Source: JAULUH01 sp032111745 (GTDB taxonomy: Bacteria > Chloroflexota > Anaerolineae > JAAEKA01). From it: DNA of 7,325 nucleotides. The DNA is taken from contig JAULUH010000128.1 of the NCBI GenBank assembly GCA_032111745.1, positions 1-7,325 of the forward strand. The letters run 5' to 3'. The notes beneath the pieces are model-generated. The model was not told the origin of the DNA. It saw only the letters and a program-made list of their open reading frames with translations, and searched no databases. The first letter of the stretch is position 1; each line of letters opens with the position of its first letter. A program made the position numbers and the translations under genes. This document shows positions 7,027-7,325 of the stretch, piece after piece.

Positions 7027-7325
7027 CTATCCCAGTGGCGCCAGTATCAGATGTTCCACGATCGGACCCAGGGCCAAGGCTGGCAGGAAGCTCAAGGCAC
7101 CGACCAGGATGATCACTGCGATCAGCCAGCCGGCGAACAGCGGGGTGCCGGTGGGCAGGGTGCCCGCACTGCTGGGCACCCGCTTCTTGCGCACCAGCGA
7201 GCCGGCGATGGCCAGCACCGGGATGGCCAGCCAATAGCGGGCGAAGAACATCACCAGGCCCAGCGCGGTATTATAGAATGGTGTGTTGGCGTTGAGCCCG
7301 GCGAAGGCGCTGCCGTTGTTGGCAG
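7027..7325 (-). CDS. kdpA: KdpA, potassium-binding subunit of the Kdp ATPase (C-terminal part only)
   Basis: The last ~98 residues of KdpA, the membrane channel-like subunit that selects and carries K+. The visible part opens with ANNGSAFAGLNANTPFYN, which holds the GSAFAGL element of the fourth selectivity filter. It continues with a hydrophobic helix (LVMFFARYWLAIPVLAIAG), the conserved VRKKRVPSSAGTLPTGTPLF, and a last helix ending FLPALALGPIVEHL before the TAG at 7027-7029. No lesion is seen in this part. The N-terminal portion lies beyond the right edge, so its integrity is unknown. It is the first visible gene of the kdp locus and is followed after 13 nt by kdpB. Confidence 0.95.
   Translation of the reverse strand, partial: ANNGSAFAGLNANTPFYNTALGLVMFFARYWLAIPVLAIAGSLVRKKRVPSSAGTLPTGTPLFAGWLIAVIILVGALSFLPALALGPIVEHLILAPLG

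Noticed and set aside
7264..7280. TATTAT/TATAAT-like sequence as a promoter
   Set aside because: It lies inside conserved KdpA coding sequence (NTPFYNTA) in the middle of the operon, with no good -35.

Overview
All recognisable genes in this GC-rich window are read from the minus strand, so biological order runs right to left. The protein styles point to a Chloroflexota-like bacterium (Anaerolineae or Caldilineae type). The clues are an O-antigen-ligase-family protein with a typical GIGMGTF/PHAHN signature, a Wzz-kinase fusion with a YYYEY tail, and the KdpD/KdpE sequence style. This assignment is from memory of family sequences, not from a search.

Right part (7325 to 4445): a kdp potassium-uptake locus in the usual order kdpA, kdpB, (kdpC), kdpD, kdpE, but badly broken. 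The C-terminus of KdpA is intact where visible. KdpB has an in-frame internal deletion after its TGES motif and stops just before the catalytic DKTGT aspartate. The rest of kdpB, all of kdpC and the first ~100 codons of kdpD are gone. KdpD has a second, in-frame internal deletion that removes its membrane domain and the phospho-accepting histidine region. KdpE carries an in-frame TAG and a one-base frameshift. Together these changes make a working Kdp system from this copy very unlikely, although assembly or sequencing error cannot be excluded for any single lesion.

Middle (4444 to 4019): a 426-bp gene-free spacer. It holds nearly three copies of a 101-bp tandem repeat that is almost free of T on the plus strand. 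A TACAAT box lies 6 nt before the next start codon. The G/C strand bias of the DNA changes sign around this spacer.

Left part (4018 to 1): an extracellular-polysaccharide gene cluster, likely one transcript. It encodes a nucleotide-sugar epimerase, a fused chain-length regulator/BY-type tyrosine kinase, and an O-antigen ligase/polymerase-family membrane protein that runs off the left edge with an apparent frameshift near its C-terminus. The epimerase would supply sugar precursor, the membrane protein would join chains, and the kinase fusion would control chain length and export.

I see no RNA gene, CRISPR array, insertion sequence or clear new system. The points most worth a second look are the multi-deletion kdp remnant, the 101-bp repeat, and the possible leaderless promoter.
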